The notes under the pieces were generated by a model. The model did no database searches and had not been told where the DNA came from. It saw only the letters and a program-made list of their open reading frames with translations. From Meishania litoralis (lineage in GTDB: Bacteria > Bacteroidota > Bacteroidia > Flavobacteriales > Flavobacteriaceae), in the NCBI RefSeq assembly GCF_042611095.1, contig NZ_JBHFPV010000002.1, forward strand, positions 248,001 through 312,000: a stretch of DNA of 64,000 bases, written 5' to 3'. Position 1 is the first letter of the stretch. The number at the start of each line of letters is the position of its first letter. Made by a program: the position numbers and the translations under genes. Below, piece by piece: positions 35,616 to 44,943 of this stretch.

Positions 35616-37070
35616 ATGATCAATTTATCAAAACTCCTTTTAGGAATGTTTTTAAAACTATTATTACTTTTTATCAGTTTGAATTCGATAGATGCGGAAG
35701 CTCAAAACCGCAATTCTGTCAGTATAAACTCGAACAATGGAAAAACGACCATATCTATTGAAAATGGCAAGAAGAACAGTTTCTCCTTGGAATATGAAGG
35801 CGAGATTACCCTAGCCGATGATGACAAGGATATCAAAGCGATATCCAGAGGTGGTTATGTAGAAATCAAAAAATCGGCCTTCGGAAACCGAAGGCGTATT
35901 TTTATAGAGCCGGGCACCAACGGACAGCTCATCAAAAAGTACTATGTCGGCAGTAGGGAGGAAAACTTTAATTCAGAAGGAAAAAAGTGGCTGGCCGAAA
36001 TTCTCCCAGAAGTAGTAAGATCCTCGACTTTGGGGGCCGAGCAGCGTGTCGATCGGTTTTATAAAAAAGGAGGGGCCTATGCCGTGGTACAGGAAGTCAA
36101 GCAAATGGAAAGCGATTTCGTTCAGGCGGCCTATCTAAAACTTTTGCTCGATAAAAACCCTAAAACCACCGATTTACCCGCTATTTTAAAAGTAGTTGGA
36201 GAAGATATTCAGTCGGATCACCATCAGGCACAGGTCTTGAAGTATAAGACCAAGGCATTTTTAGCTTCCGATGCCTCTACGGACGCATATATCAAAGCTG
36301 CGGGGCATATAAATTCGGACCATCATAAGGCCGATGTGCTCAAGACATCGATTCGTGATGGGGGCATTTCTTCATCGCAGATGAAATCACTTTTCGCAAT
36401 TACCGAAAATATTAATTCCGATCACCACAAGGCCGATGTATTGCTTACCGTTTTAAAAAACAGGTCATTGAACAATGACAACATTGATTTGTTGGTCGCC
36501 ACCTCACGCAATATCGATTCAGATCACCATAAAGCAACTGTATTAAGGGCTGCACTCGACGCTCCAGGACTTTCTGAAAGTGGCTACCACAATGTATTGC
36601 GGTCCATGTCGAATCTTAATTCGGACCACCATGCCGCAAGTGTACTGACCGATTTGTTGGATAAAAAACTCGACAAGCCTTCCTTGACGGAGCTATTGGA
36701 ATTGGCCGATCAAAATATCAATTCAGACCATCATAAGGCTCGGGTACTCGTAAAGGTAATCCAAAAACAATCTTTGGACGGCGCAAATCTAGACGCACTG
36801 CTCACCGCTTTGAAACGCATGAGTTCGGACGCTCACCAAGCGAATGTATTCAAACAATTGGCGAATGAAAGCTTTAGCACCGACCAATTGGTAAAAATAT
36901 TGGACGCCACCAAAAGCATGAGCTCCGATTATCATCAAGCTTCTGCCTTATTGGCCTTTGCATCTGCGGTCAAGGCGAAGGGCGATGTTGCGAAAGAAGC
37001 GTATAGAAATGCCTGTCGTGGCATTTCATCGGAAACGCATTATGGAAAGGCCTTACGCGGCATCGAATAA
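35616..37070 (+). CDS. Secreted protein with nine 'SDHHKA' helical repeats
   Basis: 484 residues from the ATG at 35616, which begins a signal peptide; a GTG/TTG-type start upstream is less likely. After a beta-rich domain with 'GKTTISIENGKKNSFSLEYE', residues from about 190 to the end hold nine repeats of about 35 residues, each ending in a motif like 'INSDHHKADVLK' (variants QSDHHQAQVL, IDSDHHKATVL, LNSDHHAASVL, MSSDAHQANVF, MSSDYHQASAL, ISSETHYGKAL). The pattern suggests a HEAT-like solenoid. Invariant S-D and H could bind metal. No family recognised. It precedes the LytS/LytTR operon by 68 bases. Confidence 0.75.
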   Translation: MINLSKLLLGMFLKLLLLFISLNSIDAEAQNRNSVSINSNNGKTTISIENGKKNSFSLEYEGEITLADDDKDIKAISRGGYVEIKKSAFGNRRRIFIEPGTNGQLIKKYYVGSREENFNSEGKKWLAEILPEVVRSSTLGAEQRVDRFYKKGGAYAVVQEVKQMESDFVQAAYLKLLLDKNPKTTDLPAILKVVGEDIQSDHHQAQVLKYKTKAFLASDASTDAYIKAAGHINSDHHKADVLKTSIRDGGISSSQMKSLFAITENINSDHHKADVLLTVLKNRSLNNDNIDLLVATSRNIDSDHHKATVLRAALDAPGLSESGYHNVLRSMSNLNSDHHAASVLTDLLDKKLDKPSLTELLELADQNINSDHHKARVLVKVIQKQSLDGANLDALLTALKRMSSDAHQANVFKQLANESFSTDQLVKILDATKSMSSDYHQASALLAFASAVKAKGDVAKEAYRNACRGISSETHYGKALRGIE

Positions 37071-37138
37071 TCCCACCTTTCGGCACTCCCACCAAGATAC
37101 TCGTATGGCCTTAATGTTATATTGAGTATTTTGGTAAA

Positions 37139-38176
37139 ATGAAATGGCTATCGAATAACATTGTAGACCGACCTATTGTGAGAAAGCACCTTAGCCTTCT
37201 TTTTATTGGATTTCTATTAGGGATTTTGACCTATGGCTTTGTTCATTTTAATGGGTTCCAGAACATAACGGAATCAGTATTGAGCGGGCTATTGGGCATC
37301 CTCTTGGCTTATTCTATTCATTTAAGCAACAAGTACCTGAACATGGTGATTCCCTGGAAAAAACTGCCTGGGTTGCGCCTATTGGCCGGCATTTCGCTTC
37401 ACATGAGTATAGGCTTGTTGCTGGTTTTCGGAATGCTATGGGGTTATCATCGGTCGCTTGGTCAACCCCACCTTTTTGTCGAAGATCCCGATGACGTTTT
37501 GATGAAGATCGGAATCCTCCTTTTCTGTACCGTTTTGATCTATGACATCATTTATTTTGCGTTCTACTCTTATTTTGAATATTCGAAAGGACAGGTGATG
37601 CAAGTGAAGCTGCAGCGAAAACAGGCACAGTTACAGCTTGGCGCCTTAAAATCGCAGTTAAGTCCCCATTTTCTTTTTAATGGAATGAACACTCTTTCTT
37701 CCTTGTTTTTGACCGATACCGAAAAGGCGGAAGACTTTATACGTTCGTTGGCCAGTTCGTATGAATACGTGCTGGGAAATTACGGGTCGGCATTGGTTAC
37801 CGTTGCCAAAGAGTTGACCTTCGTCGATGCCTATTCCTTTTTGATGCGCACCCGTTTTGGAGAATATTTAAATCTAGATGTGCAGTTGGATGCCGCCACA
37901 CTCAAAACCAAAATACCTCCGTTGACCTTACAGATGTTGGTCGAGAATGCCGTAAAACATAACGTGATAGGGCCTTCCCAGATTTTGAATGTAAAGATGG
38001 CCACAAAAGGGGAGAAGCTTATTGTTTCCAACAATAAGACGAACGAACGGCCCAATGTGGAATCCCTGAAAATTGGATTACGCAACATTGCCTCACGCTA
38101 TAATCTAGTGGCCGACAAATCCATTGAAATAATCGATGGGAACGAATTTACGGTTGTTTTACCCTTGATTCCATGA
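37139..38176 (+). CDS. LytS-type sensor histidine kinase
   Basis: 345 residues. Four predicted transmembrane helices in about 18-155 form a sensor membrane domain; a short coiled coil 'LQRKQAQLQLGALKSQ' leads to the His_kinase (PF06580-like) domain with phospho-acceptor His177 in 'LSPHFLFNGMNTL'. The ATP site is present: N box 'LVENAVKHN' and G box 'KIGLRNIASRYNL'. It starts a three-gene operon, overlapping the next gene by four bases (ATGA), with a LytTR regulator at the end. Confidence 0.9.
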   Translation: MKWLSNNIVDRPIVRKHLSLLFIGFLLGILTYGFVHFNGFQNITESVLSGLLGILLAYSIHLSNKYLNMVIPWKKLPGLRLLAGISLHMSIGLLLVFGMLWGYHRSLGQPHLFVEDPDDVLMKIGILLFCTVLIYDIIYFAFYSYFEYSKGQVMQVKLQRKQAQLQLGALKSQLSPHFLFNGMNTLSSLFLTDTEKAEDFIRSLASSYEYVLGNYGSALVTVAKELTFVDAYSFLMRTRFGEYLNLDVQLDAATLKTKIPPLTLQMLVENAVKHNVIGPSQILNVKMATKGEKLIVSNNKTNERPNVESLKIGLRNIASRYNLVADKSIEIIDGNEFTVVLPLIP

Positions 38177-39207
38177 AAAAATTATTTGTACACCATCCAT
38201 TATTTAGATTGCTGAGCCCTCTGTTCAGTGGCACCCTAGTGTATTTGCTCATTTTGCTCATCAATAACAATATCGGGCAATTGAAAGAAGCCTTTCTCGG
38301 ACTGGAGCTTTATGTCTGCATAGGCCTGGCCTATCTCATTCAAGAGTATGCCCGCCTCTCCCTCATTTGGTTCGCACGTTTCGAATGGCCCCGATCGTTT
38401 TTATTGAAATTGCCCGTGCAATTGGTAAGTTCGGTCGTCATCGGTATCGGTTTGGTCAGTTTGGCCATGTACCTCTATTTCAACAATGTTTTGGGGTATA
38501 CCCCCAATACGCGCGAACTTTTCATCTTCAACAGTATCTTTTCGCTTATTACCGTGATTTATCTGGTATTGTACCTAAGCCATCAGTTCTTATACCGGGT
38601 GAACACCGACCGAATCGCCAAGGAAATAGAGGCAAAGGAAGAAGTTGAGGCGGATTTTCTCAGGTTCAGAAGCGAGGTCAATCCCAATCTTCTTTTCGAA
38701 AGTTTGGAATCGCTTTTGGTATTGATGAAAAAAGACCCAAAAGCCGCGGAGAAGCTTTCGGACCATTTTTCGGGCGTATACCGATATATGCTTGGCAAAA
38801 AGAACAGGGAATTGGTACCGATTTCCGAAGAATTTGAGGTATTGCAAGAGCTTACGCGCCTTTTTGCCTACTTTCCTTATAGAAAAATAAGTCTTAAAAG
38901 GGTAGGGGACTTGAGTACTTGGGTGGTCCCCGGCAGTATTCTTAACATAGTCGAACGGATAATTCGAAGTACGATTGTCTCGGCCGAGGTGCAATTGGAT
39001 CTGGCCATTTATGAAGATAAGGAATCCTTTTCATTGCGATATATCCCGGAAGAAACATTACGGGGTAAATTCGACCAGCAAGCCCTTGCCGATATTGAAA
39101 AGAGCTATAAATTCTATTCAGATCGGGCTGTCCGTGTTTTTTTCGAAAATCCCTATAAAATCGTTGAAATACCAAAATTGAGCATTGATGCAAGTAGTCA
39201 TAGTTGA
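38173..39207 (+). CDS. LytS-like pseudokinase (histidine replaced by asparagine)
   Basis: 344 residues with the same layout as the kinase before it: four transmembrane helices in about 15-145, a short coiled coil, then a His_kinase-like part. The phospho-acceptor segment reads 'SEVNPNLLFESLESL', with Asn172 where the histidine should be. The ATPase half has no N box (the corresponding place is 'ILNIVERIIRSTIVSAEV') and no clear G box. It is therefore unlikely to phosphorylate. Position between an active kinase and the response regulator suggests a heterodimer partner or sensor. It overlaps the regulator gene by 20 bases. Confidence 0.8.
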   Translation: MKKLFVHHPLFRLLSPLFSGTLVYLLILLINNNIGQLKEAFLGLELYVCIGLAYLIQEYARLSLIWFARFEWPRSFLLKLPVQLVSSVVIGIGLVSLAMYLYFNNVLGYTPNTRELFIFNSIFSLITVIYLVLYLSHQFLYRVNTDRIAKEIEAKEEVEADFLRFRSEVNPNLLFESLESLLVLMKKDPKAAEKLSDHFSGVYRYMLGKKNRELVPISEEFEVLQELTRLFAYFPYRKISLKRVGDLSTWVVPGSILNIVERIIRSTIVSAEVQLDLAIYEDKESFSLRYIPEETLRGKFDQQALADIEKSYKFYSDRAVRVFFENPYKIVEIPKLSIDASSHS

Positions 39208-39949
39208 GGACGAACCTCTGGCAGCGGAGAAACTGGAACGCTATCTTTTAAAGTATAGTGAAGCCGTTGAAGTGCTGACCATTTTATCATCGCTGGAAAA
39301 GGCCATTCCGTGGATCGTTGAGAATCAAGAATCCGTCGATGTTTTTTTCATGGATATTCAATTGTCAGACGGTCTGAGCTTCGAAATATTCTCTAAGGTT
39401 TCGGTAAAAAAGCCCGTAATCTTTACCACGGCTTTTGATGAATTCGCTATTGATGCCTTCAAGGTCAACAGCATTGACTACCTTCTTAAGCCCATTACTT
39501 TTACTGACATATCAAGGGCATTAAAGAAATTAAGTCTGATGAAAGAACAGTTTTCTACGGGCCGCGAAATACATGAGGCCATACGCCAATTAGGCAAGAA
39601 AACGCATAAAGACCGTTTTTTGGTTCGAATGGGCAACCATATACGGTCAATCACCAGCGAATCTATTCGTTATTTCTATGCGGAAGGGCGCGATGTGTTT
39701 TTAATGGATGACAACGGACGGAAATATCTCATCGAGTATACTTTGGAATCACTTGAAGAATTGTTGGATCCTAAACTTTTTTTTAGAACGAACCGAAGTT
39801 CTATCGTTAATATCAATGCAATCATAGATGTGGTCGTATATGCCAACCGCCGTTTAAAACTTACCCTCGACCCCAAAACTGAAAACGAACTGGTCGTGAG
39901 CCGCGAGAAGGTCGCCCGTTTCAAGCAATGGTTCGAAGGGTTGCAATAG
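39188..39949 (+). CDS. LytTR-family response regulator
   Basis: 253 residues from the ATG at 39188. The receiver domain has acidic pocket Glu7-Asp8, phospho-acceptor Asp56 in 'VFFMDIQLS', 'FTTAFDEFAIDAF' (Thr) and 'VNSIDYLLKPI' (Lys). The C-terminal LytTR DNA-binding domain has 'DRFLVRMGNHIRSI', 'IRYFYAEGRDVFL', 'FFRTNRSSIVNINAI' and 'LVVSREKVARFKQW'. It would be phosphorylated by the kinase at 37139. Target promoters are unknown. Confidence 0.93.
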   Translation: MQVVIVEDEPLAAEKLERYLLKYSEAVEVLTILSSLEKAIPWIVENQESVDVFFMDIQLSDGLSFEIFSKVSVKKPVIFTTAFDEFAIDAFKVNSIDYLLKPITFTDISRALKKLSLMKEQFSTGREIHEAIRQLGKKTHKDRFLVRMGNHIRSITSESIRYFYAEGRDVFLMDDNGRKYLIEYTLESLEELLDPKLFFRTNRSSIVNINAIIDVVVYANRRLKLTLDPKTENELVVSREKVARFKQWFEGLQ

Positions 39950-40065
39950 CTATTTCTATTCTCCTCATAAGACCGACCATGACCACATCGCTACGGTTGT
40001 TTAAATTTTACTTCGACATGCCAAAGCAGATGTTTATATTTAGCGAACCAACCGAAAAATAAATT

Positions 40066-41343
40066 ATGAACCCACGTCGAAAGTTTTTAAAAACTACGTC
40101 CTTAGCCGCGGTTTCCACACCGTTTCTATCCTTTGATTCCGAAAAAAATTGGTCTTTAAATTCGCTTCAAAAAGCGTATAATAACCCCGAGGATTATTGG
40201 CGAATGATCCGCAAACAATTTCCGCTTAAAGAGGGCCAAACCTATTTCAACAATGGTACCATGGGGCCGACCCCGGGTTACGTAATTGACCAAATCATGC
40301 ACCACATGATGCATTACAACAAAGAAGCGGCCACAATCGACTATAAAAATGGTTCTGGCCCCGAACTTTTGAGTGGGTACTTTCCCTATGAGGATTTAAG
40401 AACTAAATTATCCAAAATCGTCAATTGCGATTTTAAGGAGCTTTCGTTGGTACAGAACGCCACCTTCGGAATGAACTATGTAGGCATGGGACTCGATTTA
40501 AAGTCAGGAGACGAGCTTCTCAATACCGATCAAGAACATGGCGGTGGTTTTGCGGCTTGGCAGCTTCTGGCCAAACGAAAAGGATGTATTTACAAACAGG
40601 CCAAGATGCCGGTACCGGCCAATGATCCGCAAGAAATCGTGGATGTCATATTTAGGGAAGTGACCCCTAAGACCAAGGTAATCGCCATCCCGCATATCGT
40701 TTCGGGTTATGGAACGGTCATGCCTGTCAAGGCAATTTGCTCCGAGGCCAGAAAACGTGGAATATTTACCGTTTTGGATGGCGCACAGTGCGTGGGCCAC
40801 GTCAAGGTAGATGTAAAGGAAATCGGTTGCGACGCCTATTATTCGAGTTTGCATAAATGGTTGTTGGCCCCAGCCGGAAGCGGACTTCTGTACCTTAATA
40901 AAGATGTGTCACCGGGTATTTGGTCCACTATTGCCAGTTATCAATGGGACAATCAAGAAGACCATGGTTTTCGTCTGATGCAAAACGGCACTGGTAATGC
41001 GGCCCTATTGGCCGGCTATGATGCCGCTGTCGATTTTTTCAATACCGTTGGGCAAGAAAGATGGTTGGGACGTATCAAGGAACTCGGCAGTTATTTACGG
41101 TCCGGACTAAGGGAAATGCCCCATGTGACCATCGAATCTTCGACCAATGAAGAAATGGCCGCTGGGATAACTACCTACGGTGTCGCCGGAATTTCTGGTC
41201 CGGATTTGCAAAAAACCATGTGGGAAAAAGAAAAGCTGCAACCGCGTTCGGTCGGCGACAAAAACATACGTCATTCGGTGCATATCTACAATTCCAAAGA
41301 AGAAATAGACAAGGCGTTAGATGTTATCAAAGGGCTTGGGTAA
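40066..41343 (+). CDS. Class V aminotransferase (isopenicillin-N-epimerase/cysteine-desulfurase fold), exported
   Basis: 425 residues; the N terminus 'NPRRKFLKTTSLAAVSTPF' is a twin-arginine signal. The PLP fold type I class V domain has 'TYFNNGTMGPTP', 'LLNTDQEHGGGFAAWQLLAK', 'VLDGAQCVGHVKVD' (PLP-binding Asp) and the Schiff-base Lys in 'YYSSLHKWLLAPAGSGLLYL'. Tat export fits a protein folded with its cofactor before transport. The reaction could be epimerisation, desulfuration or transamination. No operon partner. Confidence 0.85.
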   Translation: MNPRRKFLKTTSLAAVSTPFLSFDSEKNWSLNSLQKAYNNPEDYWRMIRKQFPLKEGQTYFNNGTMGPTPGYVIDQIMHHMMHYNKEAATIDYKNGSGPELLSGYFPYEDLRTKLSKIVNCDFKELSLVQNATFGMNYVGMGLDLKSGDELLNTDQEHGGGFAAWQLLAKRKGCIYKQAKMPVPANDPQEIVDVIFREVTPKTKVIAIPHIVSGYGTVMPVKAICSEARKRGIFTVLDGAQCVGHVKVDVKEIGCDAYYSSLHKWLLAPAGSGLLYLNKDVSPGIWSTIASYQWDNQEDHGFRLMQNGTGNAALLAGYDAAVDFFNTVGQERWLGRIKELGSYLRSGLREMPHVTIESSTNEEMAAGITTYGVAGISGPDLQKTMWEKEKLQPRSVGDKNIRHSVHIYNSKEEIDKALDVIKGLG

Positions 41344-41613
41344 TCTGAGGTACCAATTAGTCCAATATGTAGGCCGATACCAACGGCCGCTAAAACGTGG
41401 GGAGATCATAACCTATTTGGTCTTCAAAGCATAAACTTTCCATAGTAAGATAGAAATCGACCAAATTTTCTTTAATTTTTAGAGAAAGTAGGGAGAAATA
41501 GTGCAGTTCATCGAAAAGTCAAAACTTTTTTTAGGGTCTAACCGTATACAATTGTTACCTATCGATAGTAAAAGCCCCAATTACCAGTTTAACAATTGTA
41601 AAAATCTAAGTTT

Positions 41614-42519
41614 ATGAAAATCAAAACCTTAAAATTAGCACTGTTTTTATTTAGCTTAATCTTAATGGCATGTTCAGATAATGACGATAATCAAGCTTAT
41701 GGCCGTTTATCGGTTCATTTAACCGATGCTCCTTTTCCCTACGACTTGGTTGCAGAGGCCAATGTTACCATTTTCAAGATTGATGCGCGCTTAAAAGGCG
41801 GAAACGAAGAAAACACGGAGAACGAAGAAAGTACAGAAATTGAAGAAAGTACTGAAGAAGATATAATAAACGAAGACAACGGGTCTTTTGTGGTATTAAT
41901 GGAGGGAGAAATAACTGTGAATTTGTTGGATCTTACCAACGGCGTTACCCAACAACTGGTTGACACCGAAGTACCCGTAGGCTCCTATGATTTGATCCGC
42001 GTTCATGTAGAAGGCGTCAATGTCGTTTTGACCAGCGGTCAAACCTATGATTTAAAAGTGCCAAGCGGTTCGCAATCGGGAATTAAAATATTCCTAAAAC
42101 CCGATTTGACAATCACGGGCGGCCTGAGTTCCGACCTTTTGCTGGATTTTGATGTTAGCAAATCATTTGTTCCAAAAGGTGGTACTGATATCGAGTCGAT
42201 TACAGGTTTTAATTTTAAACCGGTAATAAAAGCGAGCCATTTATCAACGGTAGGTACGCTGACGGGTACCGTGTCAGAGCTGGTAGAAGAAGTTGCCACC
42301 GGAATAGAAGGTGCCCAAGTAGCGATATATGATGGTGATGCCCAGATCACCTCCACATTCACCGATGAAAGTGGCGCGTATATGGTTATGGGACTAGAGG
42401 CGGGTACGTATACCCTCATCATCGAAAAAGAGGGTTATTTAACCCAAACTATTGAAGAGATTAACATTACCCCCGCCAATAAAACCACTTTGGACGTCGA
42501 ACTTGAACTTAGCGAATAA
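41614..42519 (+). CDS. DUF4382 lipoprotein with carboxypeptidase-regulatory-like domain
   Basis: 301 residues; lipoprotein signal 'SLILMAC' (Cys about 20). DUF4382 domain: 'GRLSVHLTDAPFPYDLVAEA', an acidic insert full of Glu-Asn (about 66-90), 'VNLLDLTNGVTQQLVDTEVP', 'VGSYDLIRVHVEGVNVVL' and 'LLLDFDVSKSFVPKG'. The last 85 residues are a CarboxypepD_reg-like beta sandwich ('VATGIEGAQVAIYDGDAQI', 'TDESGAYMVMGLEAGTYTLI'). It is probably an outer-membrane surface protein. The terminator at 42541 follows. Confidence 0.85.
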   Translation: MKIKTLKLALFLFSLILMACSDNDDNQAYGRLSVHLTDAPFPYDLVAEANVTIFKIDARLKGGNEENTENEESTEIEESTEEDIINEDNGSFVVLMEGEITVNLLDLTNGVTQQLVDTEVPVGSYDLIRVHVEGVNVVLTSGQTYDLKVPSGSQSGIKIFLKPDLTITGGLSSDLLLDFDVSKSFVPKGGTDIESITGFNFKPVIKASHLSTVGTLTGTVSELVEEVATGIEGAQVAIYDGDAQITSTFTDESGAYMVMGLEAGTYTLIIEKEGYLTQTIEEINITPANKTTLDVELELSE

Positions 42520-42540
42520 GTTCCAATAATAAAGGTCAAC

Positions 42541-42570
42541 AAAACGAGATGAACACCATCTCGTTTTTTT
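42541..42570. terminator. Rho-independent terminator after the DUF4382 gene
   Basis: Perfect 11-bp stem 'aaaacgagatg'/'catctcgtttt' with a five-base loop and T run on the plus strand; the A run at its left also suits a minus-strand transcript. Confidence 0.88.
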
Positions 42571-42576
42571 ATGCCT

Positions 42577-42830
42577 TTATTTCTGAAATGCCTCAGTATG
42601 GCCTAGCACAGAAATGGCAACATCATGGACACCGCAAAAAATATTGTCACCTGTCTTTTTTAAATTAGACCCATTTACCTTGACCAAAGTAGTATTCAAC
42701 ATATCGTTGATTTTGAAATCGTGAATGGCCAAACGATGGTCCAAAGCGCATGGCTGTCAAAAGGTTCCGATATTTTTTCAATCCTTAACCCAAGAAAAAA
42801 TGTATTTATCGTAAATTCATGCGAATATTA
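42577..42830 (-). pseudogene. Possible decayed small gene (frameshifted)
   Basis: On the minus strand two frames join into one protein-like stretch: 'TFFLGLRIEKISEPFDSHAL' in one frame, then from about 42745 'DHRLAIHDFKINDMLNTTLV' and 'GDNIFCGVHDVAISVLGHTE' in another, ending in TAA at 42577. Codon choice (gcc, gtc, aac, ttc) resembles the surrounding genes. There is no good start codon and a frameshift is needed, so it is at best a remnant. The rest of the gap 42520-42844 holds only the terminator and the promoter of the next gene. Confidence 0.22.
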
Positions 42831-42844
42831 ATGCCGTTATTAAG

Positions 42845-44236
42845 ATGAAAAAGTTCCGGATTATCCTCACCTTGTTTCTTATCGCTTCTTTTGCCTGCAA
42901 CTCCGATAACAAAGAGAAAGAAAAACCAAAACCCTTGAAGCAAGCAAAGAACGCCCCAAAAGTGGTCACGGCGGATATCGAAGCGGGAATCAAAGCCAAT
43001 ATCGACAAAAAGGTTGAGGAAGGTGGAGGGTATTTTTATATGGAGGATGCAGCTGGACAGGAACTTCGCCTACAATTGGTTCGTGTACATACCGAATATC
43101 TTTCAAACTTAGGGCCTCAAAGACATTTTGCCTGTGTCGACCTGGCCGATGTAAGTGGTGATGTGTACGATGTGGATTTTTTTCTTGAAGGAGATCCGGG
43201 CAATATGAAGGTTACCGAGACTACACTTCATAAGTTGAACGGCAAGCCTTTTTATACTTGGAAACGGCGAAAAAAAGACAAGACCTGGTATAGGGTGCCG
43301 ATGCAAAATGCCTCAAATGACTTGCTAGGCGTCATCGAAGGGCAAGACAGGTTCGAATTTCGCTATGAGGTTACCATACCCGAACTAAAGAAAGCTGCAC
43401 AAATATGGATTCCCATTGCGCAAAGTGATCGTTTTCAAGCGGTCGAATTAACGTCTTTGGCAGCGCCCGTCGAACATCGAATACTCGATGAGAAAACCAA
43501 TGGCAATTCTGTGCTCTATATGGAGCTCGCCCCCGGTCAAAGTGGAGAAAAAATAGAACTTGTTTACAATGTGGAGCGACAAGAGAAAAATCCCTATGAG
43601 GAAAAATCCTTCCCGTCAAGATACCTTAACGCCAGTGCTTTGATGCCCGTCGGCGATCGGTTTCAGATGTTAGCGGATTCGATAATAGGCAATAAGGCTA
43701 AAGATGGCACTATCATGCAGGCAAGAGCATTGTATGATTATGTGACCGAGACCGTAAAATACATCAAGGCCGGCAAGTACGGCACCGGTGATACTGTTTA
43801 CGCCTGTGACTCTAAAAGCGGCAATTGCACCGAGTTCCATTCCCTCTTCATTTCTTTGGCCCGTTCGGCCGGCATCCCCGCGCGTTTTGCGGTCGGCGCC
43901 TCGATTCCGTCAGAGAGAAATGATGGCGGTATCGACGGTTACCATTGCTGGGCCGAGTTTTATGCTGAAGGAAAATGGTGGCCGGTAGATATTAGCGAGG
44001 CCAATAAATACTCTGCGCTCGCCACCTATTACTTTGGCCGCCATCCTGCAAATCGCATCGAGTTCTCCAGAGGTCGTGATTTGGTCGTGGAACCGGGACC
44101 TCGGTCCGGCCCGATAAACTTTCTCGCATACCCGGTTATGGAGGAAGGGGGCGATCCTATATTTCCAAAAACATTTTTTTCGTTTCAAAGAACGCCCAAG
44201 AACGAAACTTCGGATAAGTTGGTCGCCTTACCCTGA
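42845..44236 (+). CDS. Transglutaminase-like superfamily lipoprotein
   Basis: 463 residues; lipoprotein signal 'LIASFAC' (Cys about 18). After a beta-rich N-terminal part (about 60-260), the transglutaminase-like cysteine-protease domain shows the catalytic triad: Cys in 'SKSGNCTEFHSLFISLARSA', His in 'IDGYHCWAEFYAEGKW' and Asp in 'WPVDISEANKYS'. In bacteria such proteins act as peptidases or amidases at the cell envelope. Its last nine bases overlap the convergent small lipoprotein gene. Confidence 0.85.
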   Translation: MKKFRIILTLFLIASFACNSDNKEKEKPKPLKQAKNAPKVVTADIEAGIKANIDKKVEEGGGYFYMEDAAGQELRLQLVRVHTEYLSNLGPQRHFACVDLADVSGDVYDVDFFLEGDPGNMKVTETTLHKLNGKPFYTWKRRKKDKTWYRVPMQNASNDLLGVIEGQDRFEFRYEVTIPELKKAAQIWIPIAQSDRFQAVELTSLAAPVEHRILDEKTNGNSVLYMELAPGQSGEKIELVYNVERQEKNPYEEKSFPSRYLNASALMPVGDRFQMLADSIIGNKAKDGTIMQARALYDYVTETVKYIKAGKYGTGDTVYACDSKSGNCTEFHSLFISLARSAGIPARFAVGASIPSERNDGGIDGYHCWAEFYAEGKWWPVDISEANKYSALATYYFGRHPANRIEFSRGRDLVVEPGPRSGPINFLAYPVMEEGGDPIFPKTFFSFQRTPKNETSDKLVALP

Positions 44237-44494
44237 CACGGAATCCTTGGCCGGATGCTCCCCGCCTTCAGGATGTTCCCCGCCTTCAGGATGTTCCCCG
44301 CCTTCAGGATGCTCCCCGCCTTCTGGATGTTCACCACCTTCGGGATGTTCTTCACCTTCAGAATGTTCATCCGCCTGGGCTTCGGTGTTTTCTTCTTTTT
44401 TCTGCTCCCTACAAGAGCTTACCGTTCCGGCAATAACGAAGCAGAATAATAACATGATCAGGGTAAAAAGCTTAAGTTCTTTTAATCGGTTCAT
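44228..44494 (-). CDS. Small lipoprotein with (EHPEGG)n tandem repeats
   Basis: 88 residues; lipoprotein signal 'IAGTVSSC' (Cys about 28). The mature part is very acidic and consists mostly of E-H-P-E-G-G units (five perfect copies, with E-H-S-E-G-E and E-H-P-A-K-D at the ends), encoded by the 18-base tandem repeat at 44253-44360. Regularly spaced His with Glu could bind metal ions. No family recognised. The repeat makes copy number changes likely between strains. Confidence 0.7.
   Translation of the reverse strand: MNRLKELKLFTLIMLLFCFVIAGTVSSCREQKKEENTEAQADEHSEGEEHPEGGEHPEGGEHPEGGEHPEGGEHPEGGEHPAKDSVSG
44253..44360. repeat. Tandem repeat, six units of 18 bp
   Basis: Units begin 'ggatgttccccgccttca'; units 1-3 differ at one base, units 4-6 at a few. 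Being a multiple of three, copy number change keeps the frame of the EHPEGG lipoprotein. Confidence 0.9.
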
Positions 44495-44943
44495 AATAGC
44501 AGTTGTTTAATTTTTTTTGGCACTAGTTTAATTATTAATACCCTTAAATATACCAAATTTTGTTCGAAAGAAATATATCCGCTCAATTTTAGCCTTTAAA
44601 TGGAGTATGCTTTAGAAAAGCGTGAAATCACTGTAGCTCGGAGCTTGGATACTTAAATTTCAAAACTTCGAAAAAACTAAGTCCGGATCCCGAAATACAA
44701 CGGATCAATGTACATCGGTGTGGTATGGTTAAAGGCTATGTGGCTGACGTATATCATTGTGGGTAAGAGTTTTTCGTTCCTATTGAATGAATTAACGTAT
44801 TGGACTCAACTCTACCAAGAAGTTAATTTGTTGAAAAAGACTACCTTAGCATAAACCTCCAATGTTGTTTGCGAGAATGCTGCGTGATACTCCGGCTGAA
44901 GCCGGATAAATGCTGAAATGAAGTAAATGTTCATCTCCGATTT
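44495..44943. other. Intergenic region, 449 bp
   Basis: It lies between divergent genes, so it should hold two promoters. A short hairpin 'ctccggctgaagccgga' is near 44893. I see no coding frame or other element. Confidence 0.5.

Noticed and set aside
44247..44510. Antisense frames over the EHPEGG repeat
   Set aside because: They are open only because of the 18-bp repeat; the minus-strand frame has a proper lipoprotein signal.
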